NCBI GenBank assembly: GCA_036985935.1
Contig: BTQP01000102.1
Span: 1-7,311 of the forward strand
Direction: 5' to 3'
Source of the DNA: JAMBLL01 sp036985935
GTDB lineage: Bacteria; Actinomycetota; Acidimicrobiia; Spongiisociales; UBA5794
Length of the DNA stretch: 7,311 nucleotides
Position 1 is the stretch's first letter. Each line of letters starts with the position of its first letter. Shown here piece after piece: positions 7,219-7,311 of the stretch. Position numbers and translations under genes: made by a program. A model generated the notes under the pieces. It did no database searches and was not told where the DNA came from. It saw only the letters and a program-made list of their open reading frames with translations.

Positions 7219-7311
7219 CTTTGTGCTCTCCGGGTGAAGTCGTCTCCTGCGAGGAAACGTCCAGTGTTCCGGGCTGCTCGGCCTGACCCTGCTCGGCCTG
7301 ACCCTGCTCGG
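7211..7311 (-). CDS. nuoI: Probable NADH-quinone oxidoreductase subunit I, C-terminal tail only
   Basis: The last 32 residues of an upstream gene are visible, ending in TGA at 7211-7213 inside the start of nuoJ. The tail begins with EQGQA repeated twice and ends in a polar segment (SPGEHKDG). None of the ferredoxin-type CxxCxxC motifs that would prove NuoI lie in this fragment. The call rests on the conserved nuoI-nuoJ gene order, the tight 8-bp overlap, and the fact that NuoI proteins often end in a variable hydrophilic tail after the 2[4Fe-4S] domain. NuoI would relay electrons from NuoG toward NuoB on the cytoplasmic peripheral arm. A second frame across the fragment is also open to the edge, but it is Arg/Gly-rich and less protein-like. 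Confidence 0.6.
   Translation of the reverse strand, partial: EQGQAEQGQAEQPGTLDVSSQETTSPGEHKDG
7226..7231 (-). promoter_or_regulatory. Ribosome-binding site of nuoJ
   Basis: GGAGAG lies 7 bp before the nuoJ ATG at 7218, inside the nuoI tail. It supports this ATG even though the frame remains open upstream to the window edge. Confidence 0.7.
7274..7311. repeat. 15-bp tandem repeat in the 3' end of nuoI
   Basis: The 15-bp unit GCTCGGCCTGACCCT (plus strand) occurs at 7276-7290 and again without a mismatch at 7291-7305. A third partial copy starts at 7306 and reaches the window edge, so the full copy number is unknown. Because 15 is a multiple of three, the repeat keeps the reading frame and encodes repeated EQGQA in the NuoI tail. 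Confidence 0.9.

Noticed and set aside
1..7311. Search for CRISPR arrays, tRNA or rRNA genes, insertion sequences, attachment sites and riboswitches
   Set aside because: The window is filled almost end to end by overlapping protein genes on one strand, and I saw no spaced repeats, transposase-like product or RNA-gene signatures.

Overview
This window is an almost gap-free stretch of minus-strand genes and holds the distal half of a respiratory complex I (NDH-1, nuo) operon. Read in the direction of transcription, from high to low coordinates, it contains the C-terminal end of a probable nuoI, complete nuoJ, nuoK, nuoL, nuoM and nuoN, and then a large gene that runs off the left edge. That last gene encodes a signal-peptide-bearing, bactofilin-like (DUF583-type) beta-helix membrane protein with a very acidic tail.

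The organism cannot be named from this sequence. The moderately high GC content, strong preference for ATC/GTC/CTC-type codons, GTG starts and separate NuoL, NuoM and NuoN subunits fit a bacterium. A deep-branching actinobacterial lineage is my best guess, for example something Acidimicrobiia-like. The short NuoJ (176 aa) is unlike the longer NuoJ of mycobacteria and streptomycetes. This placement is an inference with low confidence.

Layout. Positions 7211-7311 hold the NuoI tail, which contains a 15-bp tandem repeat. nuoJ (6688-7218) overlaps it by 8 bp. nuoK (6386-6691) starts at a GTG inside a GTGA overlap with nuoJ and has a strong Shine-Dalgarno sequence. nuoL (4509-6383) follows after 2 bp. 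nuoM (2938-4509) and nuoN (1460-2938) each start at a TGATG stop/start overlap. The beta-helix gene (1-1479, incomplete) starts at a GTG inside the last codons of nuoN, a 20-bp overlap. There is no intergenic space for an internal promoter or terminator, so all genes are probably co-transcribed and translationally coupled.

Function. NuoJ, NuoK, NuoL, NuoM and NuoN are membrane-arm subunits of complex I; with NuoA and NuoH, outside this window, they couple NADH:quinone oxidoreduction to proton export. The key channel residues I looked for are present: Glu and Lys of the three antiporter-like subunits, and the two membrane glutamates of NuoK. The complex therefore looks functional and conventional. 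The one unexpected element is the gene at the end: a membrane-anchored bactofilin-like protein read from the tail of the nuo transcript. It is easily missed because it starts with GTG and its stop lies outside the window.
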